Shown here: one piece after another, positions 1 to 7,991 of the stretch | Layout of the letters: every line of letters starts with the position of its first letter | Numbering within the stretch: the stretch's first letter is position 1 | DNA from: Caryophanales bacterium UBA1709 | GTDB lineage: Bacteria > Bacillota_I > Bacilli_A > RFN20 > UBA1709 | Direction: 5' to 3' | Assembly (NCBI GenBank): GCA_002317215.1 | Contig: DCJD01000012.1 | Location: 126,296-158,808 of the forward strand | Length of the DNA: 32,513 bases | The notes under the pieces: generated by a model | The model's database searches: none | What the model saw: the letters and a program-made list of their open reading frames with translations, nothing else | What the model was told of the DNA's origin: nothing | Program-made: the position numbers and the translations under genes

Positions 1-852
1 GCTCCAATTATTAATAGAAGAAATGGATTAGAGATTAAATTTAAAATGGCAGAATTTTGCCCAATTTGTGGTTCAAAACTTATCAGAAGAAATGATGAAG
101 CGGCACATTTCTGCACTAATGATAATTGTGATAGGAAAAATATTGAGAAAATAATCCATTATTGTTCAAAAGATGCATTAGATATTGAAGGATTAGGAGA
201 TAAAATAATTGAAAATTTCTATAATATTGGTGTTTTAAAGAATATCAATGATATTTATTTATTATCAAACTATAAAGATAAAATTATACAACTAGATGGT
301 TTTGGTGAAAAATCTATTAATAATATTCTAAATTCGATTGAAGAATCTAAGAAAGCAAGTTTAGAAAAGCTATTAGTAGGATTAGGAATCAAAGAAGTTG
401 GAGTTAAAGGTGCTAAAATTCTTGCTAAGAAATTTAGAAACATAGATCAAATAGGTGTAGCAAGTTTAGAAGATTTGACAAATATCAACGATATAGGACC
501 TGTAATGGCTTCATCCATATACAATACATTTAGAAATGAAGAATTTAGAAATTTAATTCAAAATTTTAGATTTTATGGAGTAAATTTTGATTATTTAGGT
601 TCTGAAGAAATAGTGGATGAATCAAATCCTTTCTTTAATAAAACATGTGTTTTAACTGGAACTTTATCTAGTATGGGCAGAAATGAAGCTAGCGCTATAT
701 TAGAGTCTAAAGGGGCTAAAGTAAGTGGAAGCGTATCTAAAAAGACTGATTTTGTTATTTGTGGTATAGATGCTGGTAGCAAATTAACAACTGCTCTATC
801 TCTTGGCGTTAGAGTAATATATGAAGAAGAATTCTTAGAAATGATTAAATAA
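1..852 (+). CDS. ligA: NAD-dependent DNA ligase LigA, C-terminal part (5' end outside window)
   Basis: The open frame runs from the first base of the window, so the start and the adenylation domain lie upstream. The visible 283 residues contain, in order, the end of the OB-fold, a four-cysteine zinc finger (CPICG followed by CTNDNC), a helix-hairpin-helix domain with repeated G-x-G turns (DIEGLGDK, LDGFGEKS, VGLGIKEVG, INDIGPVMA), and a C-terminal BRCT domain (FFNKTCVLTGTLSSMGR onward). This order is that of bacterial NAD+-dependent ligases, which seal nicks during replication and repair. The stop codon shares one base with the tilS start (TAATG), so the two are probably cotranscribed and translationally coupled. 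It is partial only because the window cuts it. Confidence 0.95.
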   Translation, partial: APIINRRNGLEIKFKMAEFCPICGSKLIRRNDEAAHFCTNDNCDRKNIEKIIHYCSKDALDIEGLGDKIIENFYNIGVLKNINDIYLLSNYKDKIIQLDGFGEKSINNILNSIEESKKASLEKLLVGLGIKEVGVKGAKILAKKFRNIDQIGVASLEDLTNINDIGPVMASSIYNTFRNEEFRNLIQNFRFYGVNFDYLGSEEIVDESNPFFNKTCVLTGTLSSMGRNEASAILESKGAKVSGSVSKKTDFVICGIDAGSKLTTALSLGVRVIYEEEFLEMIK

Positions 853-2117
853 TGATTAAATTTGACGATTTTAAGCTCAATAAAGACGATTTTATCTTAA
901 TTGGAGTAAGTGGGGGAAGTGATTCAATGTCCCTTTTAGATATGATATATAACTTAGGATATAAGATAGTTGTATGTCATGTTAACTACCATAAAAGAGA
1001 TAGCGCTTTACGAGATCAAAAAATAGTAGAGCAATACTGTGCAACACATAGTATTGATTTTCATTTGTTTGACTGTTTTGATTCGTCAAATAATTTTCAA
1101 GATTATGCAAGAGATGTTAGATATAATTTTTTTAAGAAAATATATGATGAATATAATTGCCAAGCCTTAATGCTTGCACATCAATTAAATGACAAGATAG
1201 AAACATATTTATTTAAGAAAAACAGAAATAGTATTGGGAGATCATTATCTATAGAAATTGAAGAAAATATATATGGTATGAGAACGATAAGACCTTTATT
1301 AGATATTTTTAAAATCGATTTGGAAAAATACTGTGCTACACATAGTATTAAATATGGAGTTGATGAAACAAATCTAAGTGATCATTATTCTAGAAATAAA
1401 ATCAGACATAATATTGTTGATAAAATGGATCATAACACATTAAATGAATTAATTTTACAGATGAATGATGAATGCGAAAAATGGAACGATAATTACAGCA
1501 AAATAACATCAAAAATAACTGAAAATACGACAAAATGTGATTATTTTGAACAATTATCATACATTGAAAAGAAAATATTGGTATGTGAATTAATCAATCA
1601 AAATTGTCCTTTTTTAGCTAATAATATGAAAGGTGGAATTATTGATAATATTATATCTAAAATTCAAAAGGATTTAGATAAAAATATTGCTAATGATTTA
1701 ATATTTGAATGCAAAAATGATAATAAAATGATTGTAAAAAACGATGATAAAATTTGCTGTGTTAATACTATACAACACATAGTAAGTCAAACGTTTAATA
1801 GCGTTAGAGATTTACCTACTAACATTTTTGAAATTAGAGAAAATGATGATAAAAAATATGGAATTAATTTAAAAGAAGAAGATTTTCCTTTAACATTAAG
1901 ATCATATACTTTGAGCGATTTTATTCTTTTAAAAGATGGAAAACACCAAAAAGTTAATCGTTTATTTATTAATAAAAAAATACCTATATATTTAAGAAAT
2001 TCAATTCCTTTATTAGTGAATAAAAATAACGAAATTTTATTTATTTATGGACTATATCGTAGATATAGCCGAAAATTATTGAAAAACAATGTTTATATGC
2101 TAAAATATCACAGATAA
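852..2117 (+). CDS. tilS: tRNA(Ile)-lysidine synthase TilS
   Basis: 421 aa. TilS attaches lysine to C34 of tRNA-Ile(CAU), changing its codon reading from AUG to AUA. The PP-loop ATPase motif SGGSDS is at residues 20-25, and HQLNDKIET near residue 110 occupies the place of the usual HHxDDQ-ET motif. The C-terminal TilS domain (LTLRSYTLSDFILL onward) is present from about residue 340. It lies between ligA and ftsH; the tilS-ftsH pair is the classical Firmicute order, but the usual hpt gene between them is missing. Oddity: the heptapeptide YCATHSI occurs twice (residues 62-68 and 160-166), in each case because the DNA is a 21-bp palindrome, and a weaker third palindrome covers residues about 305-312 (see repeats). 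Confidence 0.93.
   Translation: MIKFDDFKLNKDDFILIGVSGGSDSMSLLDMIYNLGYKIVVCHVNYHKRDSALRDQKIVEQYCATHSIDFHLFDCFDSSNNFQDYARDVRYNFFKKIYDEYNCQALMLAHQLNDKIETYLFKKNRNSIGRSLSIEIEENIYGMRTIRPLLDIFKIDLEKYCATHSIKYGVDETNLSDHYSRNKIRHNIVDKMDHNTLNELILQMNDECEKWNDNYSKITSKITENTTKCDYFEQLSYIEKKILVCELINQNCPFLANNMKGGIIDNIISKIQKDLDKNIANDLIFECKNDNKMIVKNDDKICCVNTIQHIVSQTFNSVRDLPTNIFEIRENDDKKYGINLKEEDFPLTLRSYTLSDFILLKDGKHQKVNRLFINKKIPIYLRNSIPLLVNKNNEILFIYGLYRRYSRKLLKNNVYMLKYHR
1034..1054. repeat. Interspersed palindrome copy 1 (in tilS)
   Basis: ATACTGTG-CAACA-CATAGTAT. Arms match the consensus ATACTATG/CATAGTAT with one A-to-G change that would still pair as G-U in RNA. It encodes YCATHSI at TilS residues 62-68. Confidence 0.8.
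1328..1348. repeat. Interspersed palindrome copy 2 (in tilS)
   Basis: ATACTGTG-CTACA-CATAGTAT, the same arm variant as copy 1 with a different central base. It encodes YCATHSI at TilS residues 160-166. Confidence 0.8.
1765..1785. repeat. Interspersed palindrome copy 3, degenerate (in tilS)
   Basis: ATACTATA-CAACA-CATAGTAA. The inner core ACTAT/ATAGT pairs, and the outermost and innermost arm bases do not. The reading phase differs from copies 1 and 2 (NTIQHIVS). Confidence 0.5.
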
Positions 2118-2156
2118 ATCTGAATTTACAATATAATTGTAAAAGGGAGGTTAATT

Positions 2157-4040
2157 ATGAATCAAAAAAATAAAAATAAAACATCATTATCATTTATTTG
2201 GCCTTATATAGTCGCAATAGGAATCATTGTTTTATGCGTAATATTATTTTTGAACGGATCAGCAAATACTAAGAAAGTATTTAATACTTATGCAGAATTA
2301 AAAACTGCTCTAGAATCAGCTGATATTCAATCTATTGTTATTGAAGAAAATGAAACAATATTAAATATTAGTGGTTCTTATAAGCTAGATGGTATTTTAT
2401 ATAAGTTCACAAGCGAATTGCCAGTTATCGATTTTGGAACTGGTAATGGAGTTGTCGCTACAAAAGAACAAGTTTATAATGAATTATATACTTTAGGTGC
2501 AGATAAAATAACTCTAAAATATGCCTTTGGTACATCAATTTGGACCACTTTACTAATCTATGTTTTACCAACTGTTTTAACCATTGTTTTTATCTTTGTT
2601 ATATTAAACAAAATCGGTGGAAAAGGATCAGATAACTCAAGAGCATTTGATTTTGGAAAAAGTCCAATGAAAAACGTTTCTAATCCAAATGTTAAATTTA
2701 GTGATGTAGCTGGTTGTGAAGAAGAAAAGACTGAAATGGCAGAAATAGTTGATTATCTAAAAAATCCAACTAAATTTGCTTTGATGGGAGCTAGAGTTCC
2801 TAAAGGAATTATTTTAACAGGTTCACCAGGTACTGGAAAAACTTTACTAGCAAAAGCAGTAGCAGGAGAAGCAGGAGTTCCTTTCTTCTTTATTAGTGGT
2901 TCAGATTTTGTTGAAATGTTTGTTGGTGTTGGTGCTAGCAGAGTAAGAGATATGTTTAATCAAGCAAAGAAGAATCGTCCATGTATTATATTCATCGATG
3001 AAATCGATGCAGTAGGCAGACAAAGAGGAACTGGATTAGGTGGAGGTCATGACGAAAGAGAACAAACACTTAACCAATTACTAGTTGAAATGGATGGCTT
3101 TGCTGATAATTCTGGAATTATTGTAATAGCAGCAACTAATAGAATAGATATTCTTGATCCAGCCTTATTACGTCCAGGAAGATTTGATAGACAAATTATT
3201 GTTTCAATGCCAGATAAGAAAGGTAGAGAAGAAATTCTTAAAGTTCATGCTAGAAATAAACCAATAGATGAAAAAGTTGAATTAAGTGTTGTAGCAACAA
3301 GAACACCTGGTTTTAGTGGTGCTGAATTAGAAAATGTTTTAAATGAAGCAGCTATTCTTGCTGTTAGAAACAATAAGAAAGTTATTGATATGGGTGACAT
3401 AGATGAAGCTATAGACAGAGTTATGTCAGGACCTGCTAAAAAATCTAAAATAATGAGCGAAAAAGAAAGAAAACTTGTTGCTTATCATGAGGCCGGTCAT
3501 ACAATTGTCGGTTTAAATCTTGATAGTGCTATGAAGGTACAAAAAGTAACTATTATTCCACGTGGCGAAGCTGGTGGTTATGTTTTAATGATGCCAGATG
3601 ATGACAGATTCTTAGTTACAAAGAATGAATTAATGGAACAAATTAGTGGATTGCTTGGAGGCAGAATTAGTGAAGAAATTTTCTTCAAAGATGTTACAAG
3701 TGGAGCACAAAATGATATTGAAAAAGCAACTAAAATTGCAAGACAAATGGTTACTAATCTTGGCATGAGTGCTTTAGGTCCTATTCAATATGAACAACCA
3801 GAAGGAAATGTATTTTTAGGTAGAGATTATGCACATTCATCAAGAAATATAAGTGGTGAAGTTGCATACGAAATCGATAAAGAAATTAAAAAAATTATGG
3901 ATCAATGTATGGAAACAACTAGAAAAATTATTTCCGATAACAAAGATAAAGTTACTTTAATAGCGGAAACATTGTTAGTTAAAGAAACTTTAACATACGA
4001 AGATATTCAAAAACTATTAAAAGACGGAAAGCTTGAATAA
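2157..4040 (+). CDS. ftsH: ATP-dependent zinc metalloprotease FtsH
   Basis: 627 aa membrane-anchored AAA+ protease for quality control of membrane and short-lived cytosolic proteins. Visible parts: first membrane helix about residues 13-33, an extracytoplasmic segment, second helix about 125-150, Walker A GSPGTGKT (222-229), Walker B IIFIDEID, the second region of homology (NRIDILDPALLRPGRFD), the zinc site HEAGH (444-448) and the third zinc ligand Asp (D520 in TSGAQNDIEKAT). A strong Shine-Dalgarno AGGGAGG precedes the ATG. Length and motifs are complete and normal. It is followed after two bases by hslO, another stress protein. Confidence 0.97.
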   Translation: MNQKNKNKTSLSFIWPYIVAIGIIVLCVILFLNGSANTKKVFNTYAELKTALESADIQSIVIEENETILNISGSYKLDGILYKFTSELPVIDFGTGNGVVATKEQVYNELYTLGADKITLKYAFGTSIWTTLLIYVLPTVLTIVFIFVILNKIGGKGSDNSRAFDFGKSPMKNVSNPNVKFSDVAGCEEEKTEMAEIVDYLKNPTKFALMGARVPKGIILTGSPGTGKTLLAKAVAGEAGVPFFFISGSDFVEMFVGVGASRVRDMFNQAKKNRPCIIFIDEIDAVGRQRGTGLGGGHDEREQTLNQLLVEMDGFADNSGIIVIAATNRIDILDPALLRPGRFDRQIIVSMPDKKGREEILKVHARNKPIDEKVELSVVATRTPGFSGAELENVLNEAAILAVRNNKKVIDMGDIDEAIDRVMSGPAKKSKIMSEKERKLVAYHEAGHTIVGLNLDSAMKVQKVTIIPRGEAGGYVLMMPDDDRFLVTKNELMEQISGLLGGRISEEIFFKDVTSGAQNDIEKATKIARQMVTNLGMSALGPIQYEQPEGNVFLGRDYAHSSRNISGEVAYEIDKEIKKIMDQCMETTRKIISDNKDKVTLIAETLLVKETLTYEDIQKLLKDGKLE

Positions 4041-4042
4041 TT

Positions 4043-4903
4043 ATGGATTGTATATATCGTTGTGTCTTAAATAAAGGCAAAATAAGAATCTTTTTAGCAG
4101 ATTGTAGTGATTCATGCAAAACAATATGTGAAAAGCACAATCTTAATTTTGCTGCATCAGATTGTTTGTCTAGAGTTCTTTCTGTAGGTGCAGTAATGGG
4201 AATTATGCAAAAATATGGTAATTTAACAATAAAAATTGATTCAAATGGTCCATTAAAAGGTTTACTTGTTGATGCAGATTGTGACGGAAATATAAGAGGA
4301 TTTGTTTTGAATTCTAATGTTAATGAATCTTTAACTTGCAAGGAAGCCATCGGAGATCTTGGGATACTTACAGTAATAAAAGATTTCGGTATGAAAAGAA
4401 CTTTTTCTGGACAAGTAGAACTTCAATCAGGCGGTATAGGAGACGATTTTAGTTATTATTTTAACGAATCAGAACAAGTCCCTAGTGTAGTTGCAGTTGG
4501 CAGTTCTATAGAAGATCATAGATTTTATAGTGGGGCATTAATTGTTCAATTAATGCCAGGTTATAAAGAAGAAGATACAATGTATGTTGAACATTTTGCT
4601 AAACAATGTCCAAAGATTACTGACATTATTAAAATAGAAGATAAAAAGGCCGCTTTAGAAGAATTATTTCCAGAAATAGAAATACTATCAACTCATGAAG
4701 TACATTTTAAATGTAATTGTTCTAAAGAACGTTTTATTAATGGCCTTGCTACTATTAGTAAAGATGAAATAGTTGATATTATTAATGAAAATAAAGATAT
4801 TGAATTAAAATGTCAATTTTGCAATGAAAAATACGTTTTATCTATAGATGATGTAAAAGAAAGCTTAAAAATTAGAGAATCTATGGAGAAAGAACAATGT
4901 TAA
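4043..4903 (+). CDS. hslO: Hsp33 redox-regulated chaperone HslO
   Basis: 286 aa cytosolic holdase chaperone activated by oxidation. The C-terminal redox switch is intact: C224-x-C226 (CNC) and C257-x2-C260 (CQFC), the four zinc ligands of the Hsp33 family. The N-terminal half has the family features GxLTIKIDSNGPLKG and the EQVPSVVAVGSS segment. The ribosome site is weak (GGAAAG within the end of ftsH), which suggests coupling with the upstream gene. ftsH followed by hslO matches the Bacillus-type order, although coaX, often placed between them, is elsewhere in this window. Confidence 0.95.
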   Translation: MDCIYRCVLNKGKIRIFLADCSDSCKTICEKHNLNFAASDCLSRVLSVGAVMGIMQKYGNLTIKIDSNGPLKGLLVDADCDGNIRGFVLNSNVNESLTCKEAIGDLGILTVIKDFGMKRTFSGQVELQSGGIGDDFSYYFNESEQVPSVVAVGSSIEDHRFYSGALIVQLMPGYKEEDTMYVEHFAKQCPKITDIIKIEDKKAALEELFPEIEILSTHEVHFKCNCSKERFINGLATISKDEIVDIINENKDIELKCQFCNEKYVLSIDDVKESLKIRESMEKEQC

Positions 4904-5562
4904 TATCTTTTAGTTTAATATATTTTCTTTTATTAGGATATTTAACATATTTATCTGTTTTTAAATTAGATAGCAAAAGGAGACTAATTGTTAAAATTAT
5001 CGAGGCAGCATTATTTATAGTAATGTTTTTTGCTTTTAGCAAAGTTACATATACTTCTAATCAAAGATTATATATATGCTATTTAGGGGCTTTAATATCA
5101 TCATTTTTAGGCGATTTAATGCTTGGACTATTTAATTATTATGATAAATTAGATCAAAAATACTTTATATTTGGCACTTTATTATTCTTTTTAGCTCAAA
5201 TTTTCTATATTGGTTATTTTGCTTTTGCTAATGGTTTTATATTTAATGTTTTATATATTTCATTGCCATTTATATCATATATAACTTTAATTATTGTTTT
5301 AGAAAAAATAAAAGTAAGTAAAAAAATAATACTAATATCAAGTACATATTCTCTTGGTGTAAGTGGAATGTTTACGGCTGGTCTTGTATATAGTTTAACT
5401 ACCAATACTATTCTTATTCCTTTTGCAGCATTTATGTTTTTAATTAGTGATTTTACATTAGCCATTAAATATTTCTATAAAGGTAAAAAGGTTTCAATAA
5501 CCATTTTAACTACCGTTTCTTATTTTTTAGCACAATATTTATATATCTTATATTTAGTTTAA
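4897..5562 (+). CDS. YhhN-family integral membrane protein (lysoplasmalogenase-like)
   Basis: 221 aa, almost entirely hydrophobic, with about seven or eight predicted membrane helices. The conserved YhhN/TMEM86 signatures are recognisable: LGALISSFLGDLMLGL (family pattern G-x-x-x-S-x-x-GD-x-x-L), a following F-x-x-G-x-x-x-F-x-x-A-Q segment, and FAAFMFLISDFTLAIKYF (GA-x-x-F-x-x-SD-x-x-L-A). Some animal family members hydrolyse the vinyl-ether bond of lysoplasmalogens; for this bacterial protein the substrate is unknown. It overlaps hslO by seven bases (ATGTTAA), with a GGAG site inside the hslO end, so it belongs to the same operon. Family assignment is from motifs recalled by eye, so moderate confidence. 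Confidence 0.72.
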   Translation: MLISFSLIYFLLLGYLTYLSVFKLDSKRRLIVKIIEAALFIVMFFAFSKVTYTSNQRLYICYLGALISSFLGDLMLGLFNYYDKLDQKYFIFGTLLFFLAQIFYIGYFAFANGFIFNVLYISLPFISYITLIIVLEKIKVSKKIILISSTYSLGVSGMFTAGLVYSLTTNTILIPFAAFMFLISDFTLAIKYFYKGKKVSITILTTVSYFLAQYLYILYLV

Positions 5563-5563
5563 A

Positions 5564-6526
5564 ATGCTCAAAATTAGTCAAATTTGTTTAAAAAATAATA
5601 TAATTAGTGGTCCTATGGCCGGCATTTCTAATCCAGCTTATAGATCGATTTGTATAGAAAATAAGGCAGGATTAGTAGTAAGCGAAATGATTAGCGATAA
5701 AGCGATATGCTATAGAAATAAAAAGACATTAGAAATGCTTAAGGTTTACGAAAATGAACATCCTATCGCTATTCAATTATTTGGTAGTGATCCTATAACG
5801 ATGGCAAAAGCTGCTAAATATATTGAGGAGAATACAAACGCTGATATTTTAGATATTAATATGGGGTGTCCTGTTAATAAGGTAATAAAGGCCGGAGCAG
5901 GATGTAAATTAATGTTAGATGAAGAATTAGCTTATAATATAGTAAAAAGTGTTAAAAACGCTATAAAATTGCCAATTACAGTTAAATTTAGATTAGGATA
6001 TGATGATGAACATATCAACGTTGTAAGTTTTGCTAAGAAAATGGAAGAAGCAGGTGCTGATGCTATTAGTATACATGCCAGAACAAGAGCAATGATGTAT
6101 AGTGGCAAAGCAAAATGGGAATATATTAAATTAGTTAAAGAAGCTGTTAATATACCAGTAATTGGGAACGGAGACATTAAAACTCCAGAAGATGCCAAAA
6201 GAATGTTAGATGAAACTAATTGTGATGGAATAATGATTGCAAGAGCAGCTGTAGGAAATCCTTGGATATTTCAAAATATAGAGAATTATTTAGAAAATAA
6301 ACCATTATTTCAACCTTCTTTAGAAGATTGTAAAAAAATGTGCTACGAGCACGCTAAAAGGCTTGTAGAACACGAATTTAGTGAGCATATAGCAATATCT
6401 CAAATGAGAGGTATTGTTGGACATTATTTTGTCGGTTTTAATGGATCTAGTAAGATAAGAGAGAGACTAAATAGTGTAGATTCATTAGAAGAATTAAAAA
6501 ATATATTAGATAGCATTGAAATATAG
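5564..6526 (+). CDS. dusB: tRNA-dihydrouridine synthase (DusB type)
   Basis: 320 aa FMN-dependent TIM-barrel enzyme that reduces uridines in tRNA. It shows the N-terminal MAGISNPAYR segment, the catalytic cysteine C102 in the motif NMGCPVNKV, the phosphate-binding region IHARTR, the IGNGDI motif, and ARAAVGNPWIF near the end of the barrel, followed by the small helical domain. The start lies one base after the stop of the preceding gene and no convincing ribosome site is seen, suggesting reinitiation. The last codons overlap the -35 element of the metK promoter. Confidence 0.94.
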   Translation: MLKISQICLKNNIISGPMAGISNPAYRSICIENKAGLVVSEMISDKAICYRNKKTLEMLKVYENEHPIAIQLFGSDPITMAKAAKYIEENTNADILDINMGCPVNKVIKAGAGCKLMLDEELAYNIVKSVKNAIKLPITVKFRLGYDDEHINVVSFAKKMEEAGADAISIHARTRAMMYSGKAKWEYIKLVKEAVNIPVIGNGDIKTPEDAKRMLDETNCDGIMIARAAVGNPWIFQNIENYLENKPLFQPSLEDCKKMCYEHAKRLVEHEFSEHIAISQMRGIVGHYFVGFNGSSKIRERLNSVDSLEELKNILDSIEI

Positions 6527-6543
6527 TCTATTAAGACTATAAT
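6516..6543 (+). promoter_or_regulatory. Sigma-A type promoter for the SAM riboswitch / metK
   Basis: TTGAAA at 6516-6521 is separated by 16 bases from a perfect TATAAT at 6538-6543. Transcription would start around 6550, just before the first helix of the SAM-I aptamer. The -35 element lies inside the dusB 3' end. Confidence 0.7.
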
Positions 6544-6549
6544 TAATAT

Positions 6550-6696
6550 GAACTTATTAAGAACCGTAGAGATAGAAGGAATCGATGAAACGGTAGCAAC
6601 CCATTTGTAAATGAAGGTGCTTTTCCTCAGCAAGTTTAGCTTGAACAATAAGGAAGTAATTATTAACTAAGCTTCCTTTTGCGGAAGTTTTTTCAT
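6550..6696 (+). ncRNA. SAM-I (S-box) riboswitch with intrinsic terminator, upstream of metK
   Basis: The closing helix P1 is formed by CTTATT (6553-6558) and AATAAG (6647-6652). Between them are the S-box hallmark segments: the CGATGAAACGGTAGCAACC block (about 6583-6601) and AAGGTGCT (about 6614-6621) followed by TTCCT. Downstream, CTTCC (6672-6676) and GGAAG (6683-6687) form a terminator hairpin followed by a T run. AAGGAAG (6650-6656), which includes the 3' side of P1, is complementary to CTTCCTT (6672-6678) and can form the antiterminator. The layout predicts that SAM binding stabilises P1, frees the terminator and switches metK off. Aptamer identity is from consensus recalled by eye; the helices are seen directly. 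Confidence 0.93.
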
Positions 6697-6718
6697 TTTA
6701 TAGGAGGATATTAGATAT

Positions 6719-7867
6719 ATGAAAAGATTATTCACAAGTGAATCAGTAGGTGCTGGACATCCAGATAAAGTATGTGATCAAATTAGTGATGCAATACTTG
6801 ATGAATGTTTAAGAAGAGATCCAAATGCTCATGTAGCATGCGAATCTTTTGTTACAAAACAATTTGTATTAGTTAGTGGAGAAATTAGTGGAAATAGCAA
6901 TATAAGTGGTATTGATTATGAAGGTATTGCTAGAAAAGTTATCAGAGATATAGGCTACACCACAGAAGAAAGTGGCATAAATCCAGACACATGTGAAGTA
7001 CTTGTAAAGATTAACGAACAAAGTGGTGATATTGCTATGGGTGTAGATAGAGACGGCGCAGGAGACCAAGGGATGATGTTTGGGTTTGCGACTAAAGAAA
7101 CAAAATCTTATATGCCTTTAGCTATTTATCTATCACATCAAATGATGAAAAAGGCAGATTTATTAAGAAAAAGTGGCAAATTTGTCAATTCTTTACCAGA
7201 TATGAAATGCCAAGTTACTGTAGATTATACTGATTATGCTAAACCAATTGTTACGACAGTAGTATTTTCAGCACAACATAAGGCTGATGCTAATTTAGAT
7301 GAATTTAAAGCTTATATTAAAGAAAACATAATAAATGTTGTATTAAAAGAAAACGGCTTCAATTATGATGATATTGAGGTTTATATTAATCCAACAGGAA
7401 GATTTTCAATCGGTGGTCCTTTAGGAGATACAGGTTTAACTGGAAGAAAAATAATTGTTGATACTTATGGTGGATATTGTGGACACGGTGGTGGTGCTTT
7501 TAGCGGAAAAGACCCTACAAAAGTAGATAGATCAGCAGCATATATGGCTAGATATATTGCTAAAAATGTTGTTGCAGCAGGATTAAGCGATAAAATCGAG
7601 ATTCAATTAGCTTATGCTATAGGACAAAAAGATCCAGTTTCTGTAACATTTAAAACATTTGGTACAAGCCACGTAAGTGATGATATTATATTAAAGGCTA
7701 TATTAGATAACTTTGAATTAACGCCAAAGGGTATAATCAATACATTAGGTCTAAGAAATCCAATTTATCAACAAACTGCAACTTTTGGACATTTTGGAAG
7801 AGATGATTTAGATTTAAGTTGGGAAAAACTTGATAAAGTTGATATTCTTAAAAGTTATATTAAATAA
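6719..7867 (+). CDS. metK: S-adenosylmethionine synthetase
   Basis: 382 aa enzyme making SAM from methionine and ATP. The signature motifs are complete: GAGHPDKVCDQISDAILD starting at residue 11, GAGDQGMMFG (113-122) and GGGAFSGKDP (257-266). A strong AGGAGG ribosome site sits at 6702-6707. The gene is controlled by the SAM-I riboswitch immediately upstream, giving end-product feedback. The SAM it supplies would serve TlyA and TrmB and the radical SAM protein also encoded in this window. Directly after the stop codon lies one copy of the interspersed palindrome, then a bidirectional terminator shared with the convergent deoB. Confidence 0.97.
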   Translation: MKRLFTSESVGAGHPDKVCDQISDAILDECLRRDPNAHVACESFVTKQFVLVSGEISGNSNISGIDYEGIARKVIRDIGYTTEESGINPDTCEVLVKINEQSGDIAMGVDRDGAGDQGMMFGFATKETKSYMPLAIYLSHQMMKKADLLRKSGKFVNSLPDMKCQVTVDYTDYAKPIVTTVVFSAQHKADANLDEFKAYIKENIINVVLKENGFNYDDIEVYINPTGRFSIGGPLGDTGLTGRKIIVDTYGGYCGHGGGAFSGKDPTKVDRSAAYMARYIAKNVVAAGLSDKIEIQLAYAIGQKDPVSVTFKTFGTSHVSDDIILKAILDNFELTPKGIINTLGLRNPIYQQTATFGHFGRDDLDLSWEKLDKVDILKSYIK

Positions 7868-7888
7868 TTACTATGTGTTACATAGTAT
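7868..7888. repeat. Interspersed palindrome copy 4 (intergenic, after metK)
   Basis: TTACTATG-TGTTA-CATAGTAT directly abuts the metK stop codon. It is the only non-coding copy in the window, and it precedes the metK/deoB terminator. Confidence 0.85.
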
Positions 7889-7897
7889 ATAAAATAC

Positions 7898-7956
7898 AAT
7901 ATAAAAATAATAAAAAAGAGGGAAGCAATCATTAATCCCTCTTTATTTTTATATTG
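7898..7956. terminator. Bidirectional terminator between convergent metK and deoB
   Basis: AAAGAGGGA and TCCCTCTTT pair around a 12-base loop, with A-rich and T-rich flanks that extend the stem (CAATATAAAAATA on the left, TATTTTTATATTG on the right). It has a U run on either strand, so it can serve both converging genes. Confidence 0.85.
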
Positions 7957-7991
7957 TTTTTACTTCGCATAATTTCCATTATGATACAAAA

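Noticed and set aside
2048..2068. Inverted repeat CTATATC-GTA-GATATAG near the tilS end.
   Set aside because: It does not match the palindrome family in arms or spacer and is short enough to be chance in AT-rich DNA.
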